A DNA stretch of 64,000 bases from positions 1-64,000 of the forward strand of contig CAZUYC010000118.1 of assembly GCA_964624475.1 (NCBI GenBank). The letters run 5' to 3'. Under the pieces are notes generated by a model. The model was not told the DNA's origin and ran no database searches. It saw nothing but the letters and a program-made list of their open reading frames with translations. Shown piece by piece: positions 39,222 through 48,147 of the stretch (position 1 is its first letter; each line of letters starts with the position of its first letter). The position numbers and the translations under genes were made by a program. This DNA is from CAZUYC01 sp964624475 (GTDB lineage Bacteria > Myxococcota_A > UBA9160 > SMWR01).

Positions 39222-40724
39222 ATGGACGAGCGGGGCCTGCCCATCGCGATCCTCGGCGCGGGTTTCGCCGGCATCGGCACCGCCATCCGCCTCAGGCTCT
39301 CCGGCATCGAGTCGTTCACGATCTTCGAGCGCGCCGACGAGATCGGCGGCACCTGGCGCGACAACACCTATCCCGGCGCCGCCTGCGACGTGCCCTCGCA
39401 CGTGTACTCGCTCTCCTTCGAGCCGAATCCCGGCTGGACCCGCAAGTTCTCTCCGTCGGGCGAGATCCAGGACTACCTGCTCCGCCTCGTCGAGAAGTGG
39501 CAGCTGCGCTCGCGCCTGCGCCTCGGCACCGAGATCGTGGAGGCCCGCTTCGACGAGGCGCGCGGTGTCTGGACCCTCACCACGCGCGGCGGCGAGACGC
39601 ACGAGGCGCGCGTGGTGGTCTCCGGCGTGGGCGGCCTGGTCGACCCGGCCGCCCCGGACATCAAGGGCATCCAGGGCTTCGCCGGGGAGATCTTCCACAC
39701 CGCGCGCTGGAACCACGAATACGACCTCACGGGGCGCAACGTCGCGGTGATCGGCACCGGGGCGAGCGCGGTGCAGGTGGTGCCCTCCATCGCGCCGCAG
39801 GTCGCGAAGCTCTCCGTCTTCCAGCGCACGCCGGCCTGGGTCGTGCCGAAGTTCGACAAGCGCTACTCCGAGCGCGCGCGCCGCTTCTACGCGCGCTTCC
39901 CCCTCGGGCTGCGCGCGAGCCGCTTCGCCCAGTACGCGCTGAGCGAGATCCTCGGGCCGATGATCTTCCTCGATTCGAAGCGGCTCTCGGCGATCGGCGA
40001 GCGGATGTCGCTTCACCACCTGCACGCGCAGGTTCGCGACCCGGAGCTGCGCAGGAAGCTCCGCCCCCACTTCCAGTTCGGCTGCAAGCGCATCCTGATC
40101 TCGGACGACTACTGGGCCTGCTTCGAGCGCGAGAACATCGAGCTGGTCACGCAGCCGATCGCGGAGATCCGCCGCGAAGGCATCGAGACGCAGGACGGCA
40201 GGCTGCACGAGGTGGACGCGATCGTGCTCGCGACCGGCTTCGCGGTGGGCCTGGCGCGGGCCCCGTTCGCGATCACCGGCCGCGGCGGCCGTACGCTCGA
40301 CGAGGCGTGGCGCGGCGGCGCGGTGGCCTACAAGGGCATGACCGTCTCGGGCTTCCCCAACTGGTTCACCCTGATGGGCCCCAACACCGGCCCGGGACAT
40401 ACCTCGGTGCTGGTCTTCACGGAGGCGCAGATCGAGCACGCGCTCCAGGCGATCCGGAAGATTCGCGACGAGGGTCTGCGCTACGTGGACGTGCGGCAGG
40501 ACGTCCAGGATCGCTACAACGCCGGCATCCAGGCGCGCATGCCGCACATGGTCTGGCACACCTGCCAGAGCTGGTATCTCTCCGCCGACGGCAGCAACCA
40601 CGCCCTCTACCCGGGTTTCGCCGCCGAGTACGCGCTGCGCGCGCGCCGCTTCAGGCCGCGCGACTACGCGATCGCCCGGCTCGGCGGTGTGAGCGGGCCT
40701 CAGGTCGCCAGCAGCCAGGCGTAG
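39222..40724 (+). CDS. Flavin-containing monooxygenase, Baeyer-Villiger type
   Basis: 500-residue FAD/NADPH enzyme. The FAD Rossmann motif is AILGAGFAGIGTAIRL, followed by DEIGGTWRDNTYPGAACDVPSHVYSLSF typical of BVMOs. The BVMO fingerprint appears as FAGEIFHTARWN, close to FxGxxxHxxxW[P/D] but ending in Asn. The NADPH site is VAVIGTGASAVQ. MGPNTGPGHTS near residue 385 is also family-typical. It probably inserts oxygen next to a ketone, fitting the P450s and hydrolases elsewhere in the window. The start ATG lacks a close RBS; TTGACG lies 30 nt upstream. Confidence 0.9.
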   Translation: MDERGLPIAILGAGFAGIGTAIRLRLSGIESFTIFERADEIGGTWRDNTYPGAACDVPSHVYSLSFEPNPGWTRKFSPSGEIQDYLLRLVEKWQLRSRLRLGTEIVEARFDEARGVWTLTTRGGETHEARVVVSGVGGLVDPAAPDIKGIQGFAGEIFHTARWNHEYDLTGRNVAVIGTGASAVQVVPSIAPQVAKLSVFQRTPAWVVPKFDKRYSERARRFYARFPLGLRASRFAQYALSEILGPMIFLDSKRLSAIGERMSLHHLHAQVRDPELRRKLRPHFQFGCKRILISDDYWACFERENIELVTQPIAEIRREGIETQDGRLHEVDAIVLATGFAVGLARAPFAITGRGGRTLDEAWRGGAVAYKGMTVSGFPNWFTLMGPNTGPGHTSVLVFTEAQIEHALQAIRKIRDEGLRYVDVRQDVQDRYNAGIQARMPHMVWHTCQSWYLSADGSNHALYPGFAAEYALRARRFRPRDYAIARLGGVSGPQVASSQA

Positions 40725-41392
40725 CCCTCGCGAAGCGCCTGGCGGCCGCCGCGCTCGAGCACGTCGCCGTGCGCCACCACGATGCGATCGAAGTCCCAGG
40801 CGAGGATGCGCTCGAGGCTCTGGCGGGCCTGCTTCCGGTCGCGTATCAGCAGCGGGTCGAGACGCGAGGGGCCGAAGCGGTCGTAGCTCCGGATCAGCTG
40901 CATGAGGAGCCGCGTCACGGGGTGCGTGCCGGCCCGGAAGTGGAAGGCGAGATCGCACAGGATCAGCGTGCGGCTGGCACGGTGCTGGAACACCACCTCG
41001 TTCTCGTAGGGGCGCCCCCGGAAGAAGACCTGGTCCACCTGCCCGCGCCACGGCGCCGGCGCCTCGTCGCCGAGCACGCCCTGGCAGACGAGGTCGGGGC
41101 GCTTCCGCTCGAGACCCGGCGCGATCCAGAGCCGCGCCTCGGGATAGACGCTGGCCACCTCCCCCGCGTGGAGGTGGTGGACGCGGTTCGGTGCCACCGC
41201 GAAGCGCACGGGGCCCAGTGCATCGAGCTCCTTGCGCAGCGCCGCGTCGAGCGACACCGGCGAGTGAAGGAGCAGGCTGCCGCCGGCCAGCCGGATCACG
41301 GTCATGCGCGTGCCGACCTCGAGCCCGTAGAAGCGCTGCGAGCGCTCCGCGACCCAGAGGTCGGGGGCCAGCTCGCGCAACGGCCGCGGCAT
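40700..41392 (-). CDS. Metallo-beta-lactamase-fold protein, DUF4336
   Basis: 230 residues. MTVIRLAGGSLLLHSPVSLD and APNRVHHLHAGEVASVYPEARLW are typical DUF4336 strands. The canonical HxHxDH zinc motif is reduced to HHLHAGE, and VAHGDVLERGG lies near the C-terminus, so full hydrolase activity is uncertain. ATG at 41392 is used; a GTG three bases earlier is possible. Its 3' end overlaps the BVMO gene by 25 bp on the other strand. Confidence 0.82.
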   Translation of the reverse strand: MPRPLRELAPDLWVAERSQRFYGLEVGTRMTVIRLAGGSLLLHSPVSLDAALRKELDALGPVRFAVAPNRVHHLHAGEVASVYPEARLWIAPGLERKRPDLVCQGVLGDEAPAPWRGQVDQVFFRGRPYENEVVFQHRASRTLILCDLAFHFRAGTHPVTRLLMQLIRSYDRFGPSRLDPLLIRDRKQARQSLERILAWDFDRIVVAHGDVLERGGRQALREGYAWLLAT

Positions 41393-41473
41393 CACGCGGC
41401 CGTGAAGCGCGGCGCGCGTCGGGCCCTCTGCGCGCTGCCGCGCGATCGCCCGAGACGGCCAGGCTCATGCACG

Positions 41474-42964
41474 CTACGGCTCAGGGGACGCGCTCGTGTC
41501 GCGATCCTCCGCGCCGGCGGCGGCGTCCGGCGCGGCGTCCTCGCCCTCCCGGGCTTCGGCGGCGCTCCCGCTCTCCTCGGGCTTCTCCACGAAGCGCGTG
41601 CGGAAGGCCTCGAGGCTCACCGGGAGGTACTCGCCGAGCACGGGATCGAGCTCGAAGACGGTCGGGTTCCCGGCCGCCTGCGCTGCGATGCCGCCGCCCT
41701 CGCGCACGACGCCGATGCGGACCTCGGCGAGGGTCGCCGCGGCGTCGTCGGCGCCGCGGACGACGAAGCTCGCGTTCGGCGGCTCGAGCCCGAGCCCGCG
41801 CAGCTCGGCCTCGCCCATCGAGTCCGCGAGGATCTCGCGCGCGCCGAGCCGCGCCAGCTCGTCCACGAGGGTGCGGATCCGCTCGGGGGCCATCGCCTCC
41901 GGCGCGGAGCTCCACTGCTCGTCCTCGCCGCGCGTGGCGGAGAGATCCAGCGTCGCCCCCGAGGCATCGCGGAGGACCATCTCGATCCGGCGCGCGTCGT
42001 CCGCGGCGAAGCGCGCCACGTCCTTGAAGCGCCAGGCGACGGGCTTTCGGGGGTAGTCGTCGATGCGGCTCCCCGGTATGCGAAAGAGCGCGGCTCCGCC
42101 GCTGCGCACGAGGCGATCGCCGCTACCGATCAGCTTGCCGAAGGCCAGGGCGACGCGACGCGGCTCGCCTCCCTCCTTCTCCGGAGCGAGCACGAGCTCG
42201 ATCTCGAGCTCCGGGCGATCGAGGCCGCTCTCCGCGTCGGGGGGAGCCGCATCCTCGAAGCCCGTGGCGCGCAGGAACGAGAGGTTCGAGAGCGCGGTCT
42301 CGACCGTCGCGGCGTCGGCCTTTCCGGCCGCCGGCTCCAGGAGACGCCACTCCGCCCCCTCGCGCGCGAGCACCACGCCGCCGTCCGGCCAGCGCAGGGA
42401 GAGACCCTGGACGGCGTCCTCGGCGAAGTCGAGGATGCGCCTGTCGCGCAGCTCGTCGAGGCGCTTCGCGATCGAGCTCACCCGGTAGGTGGGGACGGCG
42501 TGCACGTCGGCCTTGCCGCCCACGGAGACGTAGGAGTTGCCGCCCATCGGCGTCTTGGCGCCGATCCGCAGCCGGAGCTCGCTCCCGGCGGCGCCGAAGG
42601 CGACCTCGCGGGCTCCCTCGCCGAGGCCGTAGACCTCCGGAGGCTGCGGGCTCGCGTAGCTGGCCTCGGCTGCGAGCTGCGCGAGCGCCGACGCGATTCC
42701 GTCGACCGCGAACGCGTCGGCCCGGAACTCGAGCGGCGCGACGAGCCGCCAGGTCCCCTCCTTGCGCTCGAGCCGGGCCGAGTGGCCGTCGGCCGTGGTG
42801 AGCGCGATCCACTCGATCTGCTCGGCCTCGACGCCCGGGAAGAGGCGCTTGGCGGCCTCCTCGCTCGACTTGCGCGCCTCCTCGCCCTCGATCTCGTAGA
42901 ACCAGACGAAGGCCCCGAGCGCTGCCGCGAGCAGGAAGAGGAGGCCCGTGACGCGGGGATTCAT
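41474..42964 (-). CDS. DUF4340 protein associated with a Gld-type ABC transporter
   Basis: 496 residues: an N-terminal membrane anchor (VTGLLFLLAAALGAFVWFYE) and a long extracytoplasmic beta-rich region of repeated DUF4340 units (WIALTTADGHSARLERKEGTWRLVAPL, LSLRWPDGGVVLAREGAEWRLLEPA). The acidic C-terminus is disordered. It is the last gene of a four-gene operon with an ATP-binding subunit, a permease and a GldG-like protein; this set is known from gliding bacteria, where the partners move or export surface components. The function of DUF4340 is unknown. Confidence 0.88.
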   Translation of the reverse strand: MNPRVTGLLFLLAAALGAFVWFYEIEGEEARKSSEEAAKRLFPGVEAEQIEWIALTTADGHSARLERKEGTWRLVAPLEFRADAFAVDGIASALAQLAAEASYASPQPPEVYGLGEGAREVAFGAAGSELRLRIGAKTPMGGNSYVSVGGKADVHAVPTYRVSSIAKRLDELRDRRILDFAEDAVQGLSLRWPDGGVVLAREGAEWRLLEPAAGKADAATVETALSNLSFLRATGFEDAAPPDAESGLDRPELEIELVLAPEKEGGEPRRVALAFGKLIGSGDRLVRSGGAALFRIPGSRIDDYPRKPVAWRFKDVARFAADDARRIEMVLRDASGATLDLSATRGEDEQWSSAPEAMAPERIRTLVDELARLGAREILADSMGEAELRGLGLEPPNASFVVRGADDAAATLAEVRIGVVREGGGIAAQAAGNPTVFELDPVLGEYLPVSLEAFRTRFVEKPEESGSAAEAREGEDAAPDAAAGAEDRDTSASPEP

Positions 42965-42977
42965 CTCGGGTCGGCTC

Positions 42978-44621
42978 CTAGCGCGACGGCGCGCGGCGCC
43001 GGGCCCACCAGACGAGGACGCCGGCGATCGCGATCGCCTCGGGCAGCACGAAGAGCGAGAGCGAGCGGACCTGGAGGAACTGGTCCGCCGAGAGCTCGAA
43101 GCGCGAGGCGCGCGAGCGCACCGGGCGGATCGAGATCGCCTCGACGTCCCCCATCAGCCAGTTCACCGTGTTCACGAAGAGGTCGCGGTTGCGATAGGCC
43201 TCGATCAGCTCGTTCGAGGCGAAGTCCGAGTCGCCGAAGACGGCGATCCGCGCCTCCTTCCCGTCCTTCGCCGCCGCCTCCCCGGCGCCCTCGCCCTCCG
43301 CCGGCTCCGCCGAGGCGGCCTCGGCCTCCTCCGGGGGCTCGCCCGCGGGCGCGAGGCGCAGCGTGCCGGCCACCGCCAACGAGACCGGGCCGCGCAGGTC
43401 GGAGTCGCCGAGCTCGGCGGCTCCCTCGCCGAAGAAGCGCTCGAGGTCCGTCTCGGCCCAGGAGGCGTCGCCGGTAAAGACGAGCTCCGTGAGGCTCGCC
43501 TGGCCGTCGCCGGCGCTGCGCACGCTGCGGGCGGTGTTGAAGATCGTCGTGTCCTTCAGGCCCTTCGTGATCTCGTGCGACTCGGCGTAGCGGCCCGCGA
43601 AGGGCGTGGTGGCGCGCCCGAAGAGCGCGAGCTCGCGGTCGACCACGATGTCGTCGCCGAGCAGCACGCCCCAGGCGCGTACGTCGTCCACGAGGTCCGT
43701 CTGGGCGCGCGGGTCGAGCAGCGCGAAGACGGCGCCGCCGCCCTCCAGGTACTTGCGCAGCGCCTGGCGCTCCTCGGAGAGCAGCGGCCGCGTCGCCCCC
43801 GGGATCACCACCACGTCGGCGTCCGCGGGGACCTCGCCCTTCGCGGCCAGCAGCAGCTTCTCCACCCGGTAGTTCTCGTTGCGCAGCGCGTCGGCGGCGC
43901 GCTCGTAGCCGTTCTTCGCGGCGCCCGCCTCGCCCTGGATCGCGTGCTCGTTGTGGCCCTCGAGGAAGTAGACCGTCTTCTCGCCGGTGCGCGAGAGCTT
44001 CACCATGGCGTTGGTGACGTTCTCCTCCGTCACCTCGGAGACCTCGACGGACTCGCCGCCGAGCGCGATGTGCACCACGCCGTTGCCGAGCTTCTCCGGC
44101 GTGATCTCGTAGCGCGCGAGCAGCTCGGGGCGCTCGTTCGGGTCGACGTAGCTCACCTTGAAGCGCGGGCTCGCGTAGGCGTAGCGGTCGAGGAGCTCGC
44201 GCGCCGGCCCCGCGTCGAGCGGCGCGTAGAAGGCGACGACCTCGACGTCGTCTTCCTGACCCGCGAGGAGCTTCTGGCTCTGGTCGGAGAGCGAGTGCAC
44301 GCCGGCCTCGCTCCAGTCGAAGCGCCAGTGGTAGCGGGTGGAGAGGAAGCCGAGGAAGCCGAGGATCACGAGCACGAGAGCGGTGCTCACGATCGCGCTC
44401 GTGCCGTACTTCCCGGCGCGGCGCGCCTCGCCCGAGCTCATCCGCTCGCGCAGGGCATCGAGGTTCAGCGCCGCGGCGGAGACGAGCAACACGACGCCCG
44501 CGATGAGGTTTGCTCCCACCCAGAGCGGATCGAGGCCCGCACCGAGAAGGCCGAGCCCGAAGTGGAGGATCGCGAAGACGAGGCCGACGAGGCCGAGCGC
44601 CGCGAGCAGCGAGGACGTCAC
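42978..44621 (-). CDS. GldG-like ABC transporter accessory protein
   Basis: 547 residues. Three N-terminal membrane helices (SLLAALGLVGLVFAILHFGLG, LIAGVVLLVSAAALNL, ALVLVILGFLGFLSTRYHW) lead into a large extracytoplasmic GldG/ABC-type uncharacterised domain (VEVVAFYAPLDAGPARELLDRYA, YFLEGHNEHAIQG, DVVVIPGATRPLLSEERQALRKYLEGGGAVFALLDP). A final helix (SLFVLPEAIAIAGVLVWWARRR) re-enters the membrane. It works with the permease and ATPase encoded just upstream. The gap to the permease is 10 bp. Confidence 0.88.
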   Translation of the reverse strand: MTSSLLAALGLVGLVFAILHFGLGLLGAGLDPLWVGANLIAGVVLLVSAAALNLDALRERMSSGEARRAGKYGTSAIVSTALVLVILGFLGFLSTRYHWRFDWSEAGVHSLSDQSQKLLAGQEDDVEVVAFYAPLDAGPARELLDRYAYASPRFKVSYVDPNERPELLARYEITPEKLGNGVVHIALGGESVEVSEVTEENVTNAMVKLSRTGEKTVYFLEGHNEHAIQGEAGAAKNGYERAADALRNENYRVEKLLLAAKGEVPADADVVVIPGATRPLLSEERQALRKYLEGGGAVFALLDPRAQTDLVDDVRAWGVLLGDDIVVDRELALFGRATTPFAGRYAESHEITKGLKDTTIFNTARSVRSAGDGQASLTELVFTGDASWAETDLERFFGEGAAELGDSDLRGPVSLAVAGTLRLAPAGEPPEEAEAASAEPAEGEGAGEAAAKDGKEARIAVFGDSDFASNELIEAYRNRDLFVNTVNWLMGDVEAISIRPVRSRASRFELSADQFLQVRSLSLFVLPEAIAIAGVLVWWARRRAPSR

Positions 44622-44631
44622 GGCATGCCTC

Positions 44632-45414
44632 CTAGCGCCACCGCACCGACTCGACCGATGCCTTGGTGAGCACGAGGAAGCCCGCGATCATCACCGCGAA
44701 GTAGGCGAGGTGCCGGGTGTCGACGAGCCCCTTCACGAGCTCCTCGAGGTGCGTCTCGGTGGAGAGCCAGCGCAGCGCTTCGCCGGCCCCCCCGGTGCCC
44801 GCCACGTCGAGGTCGGAGATCGCGGGCAGGATGAGCAGGATCAGGAGCACCACGAAGGTGAGCAGGAAGGCGACCATCTGGCTGCGCGTGAGCGACGAGG
44901 CGAAGGCGCCGATCGCGACGTAGGTGAGGCCCACGAGCACCACTCCGAGGAGGCCCGAGAGGGTCACGAGCAGCTCGGGGTCGCCGTAGGCGAAGAGCAG
45001 CGCGGGGAAGGCGCCGACGATCGCGCCTAGCACCAGCACGAAGAGGGCGCCGGCCAGGAACTTGCCGAGCACGATGTCCCAGATCGTGAGCGGGCTGGTG
45101 AGCAGGAGCTCCTGCGTGCCGTTGGTCTTCTCCGCCGCGAAGAGCCCCATCGTGACGCCCGGGATCAGGAAGAGCAGCACCACGGCCATCGAGTGGTAGA
45201 ACTGCCCGATCAGGTGCTCGTTGAGGTTCAGCTCGGAGAGCTGGTCGAAGGCCTGGAAGCTCTGGAGCCGGAAGATCCACTCGTTGAAGGCGGCGAGCGT
45301 CACGATGAAGAAGAGCCCCGCGAGCACCGAGAAGAGGGAGAGCACGCCGTAGGCCACCGGCGAGACGAAGAGCCCCCGCAGCTCGCGTCCTGCGACGTTC
45401 GCGACGTGCCTCAT
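44632..45414 (-). CDS. ABC transporter permease (GldF/ABC-2 type)
   Basis: 260-residue inner-membrane protein with six helices, including VAYGVLSLFSVLAGLFFIVTLAAF, FYHSMAVVLLFLIPGVTMGLFA and FLLTFVVLLILLILPAISDL. The cytoplasmic loop AEKTNGTQELLLTSPLTIWDIVLGKFLAG is diagnostic of the ABC-2/GldF family. Its ATG overlaps the stop codon of the ATP-binding subunit gene. Confidence 0.92.
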   Translation of the reverse strand: MRHVANVAGRELRGLFVSPVAYGVLSLFSVLAGLFFIVTLAAFNEWIFRLQSFQAFDQLSELNLNEHLIGQFYHSMAVVLLFLIPGVTMGLFAAEKTNGTQELLLTSPLTIWDIVLGKFLAGALFVLVLGAIVGAFPALLFAYGDPELLVTLSGLLGVVLVGLTYVAIGAFASSLTRSQMVAFLLTFVVLLILLILPAISDLDVAGTGGAGEALRWLSTETHLEELVKGLVDTRHLAYFAVMIAGFLVLTKASVESVRWR

Positions 45415-46169
45415 TGCGCGGCCTCCACCGTCTCGGCCACGACGTCGCGCGCGGTCTCGCGGGCGAAGATCTCGTCGAGGCTGCGCCCGCCCCGGGTGAG
45501 CTCGGCGAGGGGGGCGTCCACCACCTTGCGGCCGTCGTTCATCAGGATGACGCGCCGGCAGATCGCCTCCACCTCGGGGAGGATGTGCGTGGAGAGGATC
45601 ACGGTGTGCTGCGGCTCTCCCTCGCGCGGCGCGGCCAGGTCGCGGATCAGGTTGCGGATCTCGCGCACCTGGAGCGGGTCGAGCCCCACCGTGGGCTCGT
45701 CGAGGATGAGCACCTGCGGGTCGTGGACGATCGCCTGGGCGAGGCCGACGCGCTGGCGGTAGCCCTTCGAGAGCGTGCCGATCACCTGCGGGGCCACGTG
45801 GGCGAGCCCGCAGCGCTCGAGGGCGCGGTCCACCGACACCCGCCGGGCGCGCCGCGGGACGTCCTTGATGCGCGCCACGTAGTCGAGGTACGAGCGCACG
45901 GTCATCTCGGGATAGAGCGGTAGGACCTCGGGCAGGTAGCCGATCGCCCGGCGCGCCGCGAGGGGATCGGAGAAGATGTCGTGCCCGGCGATCACCGCGG
46001 TGCCGTCCGTGGGCGGCAGGAAGCCGGTGAGCAGGCGCATGGTCGTGGTCTTGCCCGCGCCGTTCGGTCCGAGGAAGCCCACCACCTCGCCCCGGCCCAC
46101 CTGGAACGAGACGTCGTGCACGGCCACCACGTCGCCATAGCGCTTCGAGAGATGGCGCGCCTCGATCAT
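45411..46169 (-). CDS. ABC transporter ATP-binding protein (GldA type)
   Basis: 252-residue ATPase. Walker A is GPNGAGKTT, the Q-loop follows at IGYLPEVLPLYPEM, the signature motif is LSKGYRQRVGLAQA, and Walker B is VLILDEPTVGLDP, with the H-loop ILSTHILPEVE. The C-terminal SLDEIFARETAR is a family feature. ATG at 46169 has a GGAGG RBS; the open frame upstream is not conserved. It is the first gene of the ATPase-permease-GldG-DUF4340 operon and has a promoter about 140 bp upstream. Confidence 0.95.
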   Translation of the reverse strand: MIEARHLSKRYGDVVAVHDVSFQVGRGEVVGFLGPNGAGKTTTMRLLTGFLPPTDGTAVIAGHDIFSDPLAARRAIGYLPEVLPLYPEMTVRSYLDYVARIKDVPRRARRVSVDRALERCGLAHVAPQVIGTLSKGYRQRVGLAQAIVHDPQVLILDEPTVGLDPLQVREIRNLIRDLAAPREGEPQHTVILSTHILPEVEAICRRVILMNDGRKVVDAPLAELTRGGRSLDEIFARETARDVVAETVEAAQ

Positions 46170-46395
46170 CGGACCTCCGCCCCGGCTTCCTGGCCCAGCG
46201 CGCCCGGCAGCGAGAGACCGCGGGGCTCGCGCAGCGGATCGGCCGTGGAAGCGCCCGGCAGCGAACTCGGTCGCTCGACCAGGGGGTTTTTCGGGATGCG
46301 CAACATAAGAGACCCCCCCGCCGCGGTCAACTCGCAGCGCCCCCCCCAACGACACCGGGCCGGAGCGACCGGTTCCCGAGCCGGTGGCGTCCGGC
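46170..46395. other. Intergenic region upstream of the ABC operon
   Basis: Together with element B, 46170-46587 is a gene-free stretch of 418 bp. It holds the ABC operon promoter, a duplicated 14-bp GCGCCCGGCAGCGA, and no coding frame I can support. Confidence 0.5.
46302..46330 (-). promoter_or_regulatory. Putative promoter of the ABC/GldG operon
   Basis: Minus strand TTGACC (46325-46330), 17-bp spacer, TATGTT (46302-46307). The leader to the ATPase start is about 130 nt. Confidence 0.6.
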
Positions 46396-46577
46396 TAGCC
46401 CGCATATCTCACCAGGGCGCTGAGCTTGGCGGCGCAGATGCCTGTCCTGGCACGAGATCGCGACCGAGGGAAGCGGAGGCGTAGCCGACGCTACGTCGAG
46501 CACCCGCAGGGAGCGATCTCGTACCAGGGCGGGCAGATGCGTCGCCAAAGTCACGCCCTGGTGAGATATGCGGGCTA
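46396..46577. mobile_element. Repeat family B: 182-bp fold-back element with 24-bp terminal inverted repeats
   Basis: TAGCCCGCATATCTCACCAG begins a 24-bp perfect inverted repeat (46396-46419 with 46554-46577). Inside, TGAGCTTGGCGGCGCAG pairs imperfectly with the other side, CCTGG-ACGAGATCGC pairs with GCGATCTCGT-CCAGG, and the tip is CGTAGC-CGAC-GCTACG, so the whole element folds into one long hairpin. There is no gene in it. It resembles a MITE or REPIN moved by enzymes elsewhere. It ends 10 bp before the tandem kinase start codon and contributes the TA of a TAGGCT hexamer there. Confidence 0.8.
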
Positions 46578-46587
46578 GGCTCGCGGC

Positions 46588-48147
46588 ATGCGCGGGTCCC
46601 TGCGCGCACCCGCGGTCCGCTGGCTGGCTCTCGCCGGCCCTCCCCCGGAGGCGATCGCTGCGGCGCTGCTCGGCCTGCCCGGCGCCGACGCGAAGCTCGA
46701 GCCGATGGCGAAGCCCGGCGAGGAGCGCGGCGGACCGCGATCGATGCGCGCGCTGGTGGGCTCGGGGGAGGTCCTCTTCGCGAAGGTCTTTCCGGCCCGC
46801 CCGCCGCGGCGGCGCGTCCTGCATGCCCTGGCCCGCTGTCTTCGCCTCGACGCGGCGCACCGCGAGTGGCGCGCGCTGCGGCGGCTCGAAGCCCTGGGCG
46901 CCCCGGTGCCGCCGCCGCGCGCGATGGGGCAGCTGCGCGGGGGCGATCGCCTGCTCGTGACCGCCTTCTGCCCGGGTCCGACCCTCGCGACCGCGCTCGC
47001 CGCGGGCGCGCAGGGCCGCGTGCTCGCGACGGCGGTCGGCGCGGCGATCGCGCGCCTGCACGGCGCGGGATACGTGCACGGGCGTCTCCACGCGGGAACC
47101 ATAATCCTCGCGGACGGCGGCCCCGTGCTCGTGAACCTGCGTTCGGCGCGCCGCTCGCGGAGCCGCGGGGGGCGCCGCCGCGACCTGGCCGCGCTCGAGG
47201 ACTCGGTCGCGCGACGGCTCCGGCTCGTGGACCGCGTGCGCCTGCGCGCCGAGGCGCTCGGCCTGCGTCGGCCCTTCGACGCCGGCGCGCGCCGGGCTCT
47301 GGGTGCCGTGGCTCGCCTCGCTCGGGCGCGCGGACTCGCGCGAGCGCGTGCCCGCATGCGGCGCGCGCGCAGGCCCGGGCGGTGCAGCACCGTCGCCCGC
47401 GTGGGTGGGCTCCGCGGCCTGCGCGATCCCGCGCTCGCGCCGGAAGCGCTCGCCCTGGCCGTGGCGACCGCTCCCGGGCTCGGCGTCGCGCACCGGCGTG
47501 TGCGCTTCTCCGAGGCGGGCGGGCGCCGGCTCGTGGTGAAGGAGTTCGCGACGGGCCTGCGCGGGGCGACCCTGGATCTCGCGCGTGGCTCGCCGGCCCG
47601 CCGCGCCTGGCTCGCGGGCCGTGGCCTGGCCGAGCTCGGCATCGGCGCCGCGGCCCCCCTCGCGTTCCTCGAGCGCCGCCGCTTCGGCCTCCCCTTCGCC
47701 TCGCTGCTGGTCCAGGAGGATCTCTGCCCCGCCCTCGCCGCCGACTCCCCGAGTCCCGAGGCGAGCGGACCCGAGCGGATCGACGCACTCGCGCGACTGG
47801 CCCTCTCCCTGCACGCGGCCGGGGCTGCGCACCGCGACTTCACGGCGGGAAACGTGCTGCTGGCGCGCGATGCGCGCGGGCTCTCGGCGCGCCTCGTCGA
47901 CCTCGAGGACGCGCGCATCCCGCGCCGCCTCGGCGACCGGGCCCGCGCGCGCGGGCTCGCGCAGATGAACGCCTCGCTCCCGGACTGGATCCCCGCCGCG
48001 CTGCGCCGCCGGGCCTTCCGCCGCTACGCGACGTGGCTCCCCTTCCGCGCCCCGCGCGGGCGCGTCCTCGCGCGCATCGTCTCCGAGAGCCTCGCGCGCC
48101 GGCACCACTGGAGCGGTCGCGGCTGCGTCAGGACGCGGAGATCGTGA
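46588..48147 (+). CDS. Tandem lipopolysaccharide-kinase-like protein (pseudokinase plus kinase)
   Basis: 519 residues with two protein-kinase-like halves of the Kdo/WaaP-InaA type. In the first, LFAKVFP carries a lysine, but the catalytic HGD...N is replaced by HGRLHAGTII and the DLD-type metal site by VNLRSAR, so it looks inactive. In the second, RLVVKEF, AHRDFTAGNVLLA and RLVDLEDARIP keep Lys, Asp, Asn and metal-binding Asp. The protein probably phosphorylates a sugar of the lipid A core or a related glycan; a regulatory first half is inferred. The start ATG has no RBS, but TAGGCT lies 6 nt upstream. The 3' end overlaps a convergent small gene by 20 bp. Confidence 0.82.
   Translation: MRGSLRAPAVRWLALAGPPPEAIAAALLGLPGADAKLEPMAKPGEERGGPRSMRALVGSGEVLFAKVFPARPPRRRVLHALARCLRLDAAHREWRALRRLEALGAPVPPPRAMGQLRGGDRLLVTAFCPGPTLATALAAGAQGRVLATAVGAAIARLHGAGYVHGRLHAGTIILADGGPVLVNLRSARRSRSRGGRRRDLAALEDSVARRLRLVDRVRLRAEALGLRRPFDAGARRALGAVARLARARGLARARARMRRARRPGRCSTVARVGGLRGLRDPALAPEALALAVATAPGLGVAHRRVRFSEAGGRRLVVKEFATGLRGATLDLARGSPARRAWLAGRGLAELGIGAAAPLAFLERRRFGLPFASLLVQEDLCPALAADSPSPEASGPERIDALARLALSLHAAGAAHRDFTAGNVLLARDARGLSARLVDLEDARIPRRLGDRARARGLAQMNASLPDWIPAALRRRAFRRYATWLPFRAPRGRVLARIVSESLARRHHWSGRGCVRTRRS

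Noticed and set aside
39497..43477. 1326-codon open frame overlapping the BVMO, MBL and DUF4340 genes
   Set aside because: No recognisable domain, Arg/Ala/Gly-rich, and all overlapping genes have clear homology; a shadow frame.
41474..46169. The Gld/DUF4340 ABC operon as a new system
   Set aside because: The gene order matches a cluster already known from gliding and other bacteria.
46396..46577. Family B element as a protein-coding or Rho-independent terminator feature
   Set aside because: No start or domain in any frame, and there is no T-run after the hairpin; the fold-back repeat explanation fits better.
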